Shown: positions 5,861 to 6,372 of the stretch, in pieces | How positions within the stretch are numbered: the stretch's first letter is position 1 | Layout: the number at the start of each line of letters is the position of its first letter | Assembly (NCBI GenBank): GCA_021286885.1 | Contig: JAJTBM010000180.1 | Span: forward strand, 1-6,372 | Source of the DNA: Rhodocyclales bacterium | GTDB lineage: Bacteria; Pseudomonadota; Gammaproteobacteria; Burkholderiales; Rhodocyclaceae | Direction of reading: 5' to 3' | Length of the DNA stretch: 6,372 nucleotides | Program-made: the position numbers and the translations under genes | The notes under the pieces: model-generated | Seen by the model: the letters and a program-made list of their open reading frames with translations, nothing else | Told to the model about the DNA's origin: nothing | The model's database searches: none

Positions 5861-5927
5861 GTCTCAATCCTCCCGTGAATCGACTGTAGGACCGAAGGCG
5901 ACCTGTCGAGGCACGGCCCTTCTGTCT

Positions 5928-5961
5928 GCCATGCAGGGGCGGGTGCCCAATCATGCATGGC
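5928..5961. repeat. Nested inverted repeat in the dksA leader
   Basis: GCCATGCA (5928-5935) pairs perfectly with TGCATGGC (5954-5961). Inside lies a second stem, GGGC (5937-5940) with GCCC (5945-5948) and a four-base loop. If transcription starts at the promoter near 6002, this hairpin sits in the untranslated leader of dksA, about 70-100 bases before the start codon, and could influence message stability or translation. It could equally be a protein-binding site. Confidence 0.7.
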
Positions 5962-6008
5962 TTGCCAAAACCAATGCACAAATCGCACCAGTTTGTTTCA
6001 AGTGCGCG

Positions 6009-6038
6009 ATTCTAGGCACAGGACGGGGCCAATTACAA
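6009..6038 (-). promoter_or_regulatory. Candidate sigma-70 promoter for dksA
   Basis: On the minus strand TTGTAA (6038-6033, four of six consensus bases) and TAGAAT (6014-6009, five of six) are 18 bases apart. Transcription would begin near 6002 and give a leader of about 140 bases. An inverted repeat, AATCGC (5981-5986) with GCGATT (6006-6011), overlaps the -10 element and the expected start point. Confidence 0.45.
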
Positions 6039-6086
6039 CGCCCCCGGAACCCTTATGCCCGTGCTTTTCGGACACTTCCCATGTTT

Positions 6087-6114
6087 TTGCAACGCATGGT
6101 CATGGGCCTACATT
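6087..6114 (+). promoter_or_regulatory. Candidate sigma-70 promoter for ybgC
   Basis: TTGCAA (6087-6092) and TACATT (6109-6114), each matching four of six consensus bases, are 16 bases apart. Transcription would start near 6121, leaving a leader of about 56 bases. A second -10-like TAAAAT at 6165-6170 is close to the start codon and has no good partner. Confidence 0.3.
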
Positions 6115-6176
6115 CTGAAACACAGACCCTTGCGCTGCAGTACAGCATCTTCCGTCGGGTAAGTTAAAATGTCACG

Positions 6177-6372
6177 ATGCATGTCGCGACTGCCACCGCC
6201 ACACCCGGCGACACTTCCCCGCCCGTGTTCACACTGCCTGTCCGTGTCTATTACGAAGACACCGACGCGGGCGGCGTCGTCTATTACGCCAACTACCTGC
6301 GCTTCTGCGAGCGGGCGCGCACCGAATGGCTGCGCACCCTGGGCTTTTCCCAGGCCCGCATGCACCAGGAAG
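6177..6372 (+). CDS. ybgC: YbgC-type acyl-CoA thioesterase, N-terminal part only
   Basis: A hot-dog-fold thioesterase of the YbgC/FadM (4HBT) family that hydrolyses acyl-CoA or acyl-ACP thioesters at the inner membrane. It usually opens the ybgC-tolQRAB-pal cluster, so tolQ may follow beyond the window. ATG 6177 gives 65 visible residues with the family signature [20 protein letters not shown] (22-41) followed by [12 protein letters not shown]. Asp30, in DTDAGG, matches the catalytic Asp18 of H. influenzae YbgC; the His that often follows (VVYHANY) is Tyr37 here. Residues 1-20 form an Ala/Thr/Pro-rich lead, a little longer than in many relatives. No good ribosome-binding site precedes the ATG. 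An ATG at 6169 is in another frame without the family motif. The gene is cut by the window edge. Confidence 0.92.
   Translation, partial: MHVATATATPGDTSPPVFTLPVRVYYEDTDAGGVVYYANYLRFCERARTEWLRTLGFSQARMHQE

Larger units (their letters stand above)
5861..6176. other. Divergent intergenic region between dksA and ybgC
   Basis: These 316 bases, visibly richer in A and T than the genes around them, separate two diverging genes. They contain a plausible dksA promoter, a plausible ybgC promoter, two inverted repeats and the strong dksA ribosome-binding site. No convincing small gene or RNA gene is seen; the open frames crossing it show no recognisable protein. Confidence 0.6.

Noticed and set aside
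6165..6177. Leaderless ybgC transcript from the -10-like TAAAAT at 6165-6170
   Set aside because: The spacing to the ATG would allow it, but no -35 element lies at the right distance, and a better-spaced promoter candidate is at 6087-6114.

Overview
The window is a GC-rich stretch of a proteobacterial chromosome, most likely betaproteobacterial. The DksA sequence, with only one of the four classical zinc-finger cysteines, is of the type common in alpha- and betaproteobacteria. A dksA / COG0523 GTPase neighbourhood next to ybgC also fits betaproteobacteria, perhaps Rhodocyclales. The genus is inference; nothing in the window fixes it.

Seven genes run leftwards on the minus strand and one partial gene runs rightwards at the right edge. 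In transcription order on the minus strand they are: dksA (5860-5429), a COG0523/CobW-type GTPase (5228-4131), a small DUF2946-like membrane or exported protein (4134-3766), an outer-membrane beta-barrel with an N-terminal coiled coil (3660-2230), and a metal ABC transporter made of a periplasmic binding protein (2218-1274), an ATPase (1263-673) and a permease (689 to beyond base 1). From the GTPase to the permease the genes overlap or lie about 10-105 bases apart, which looks like one operon. A 200-base gap with strong inverted repeats separates dksA from it. At the right edge ybgC, the acyl-CoA thioesterase that usually begins the tol-pal cluster, starts on the plus strand. The 316-base divergent region before it holds a plausible dksA promoter and a strong hairpin in the dksA leader.

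Read together, this looks like a trace-metal (probably zinc) acquisition module. A barrel could let metal or a metal complex cross the outer membrane, and the ABC system would carry it across the inner membrane. The COG0523 GTPase would deliver metal to a client inside the cell, and the DUF2946-like protein with a CxxC and several His may act at the membrane. dksA next door encodes a form that cannot build the usual four-Cys zinc site. The ABC components depart from textbook ZnuABC: the binding protein lacks the usual C-terminal Asp ligand, the permease lacks the familiar D-A-(L)-S/A-H motif, and the ATPase is short. The substrate therefore should not be taken as settled. I saw no obvious Zur box, no RNA genes, no insertion sequence and no CRISPR array.
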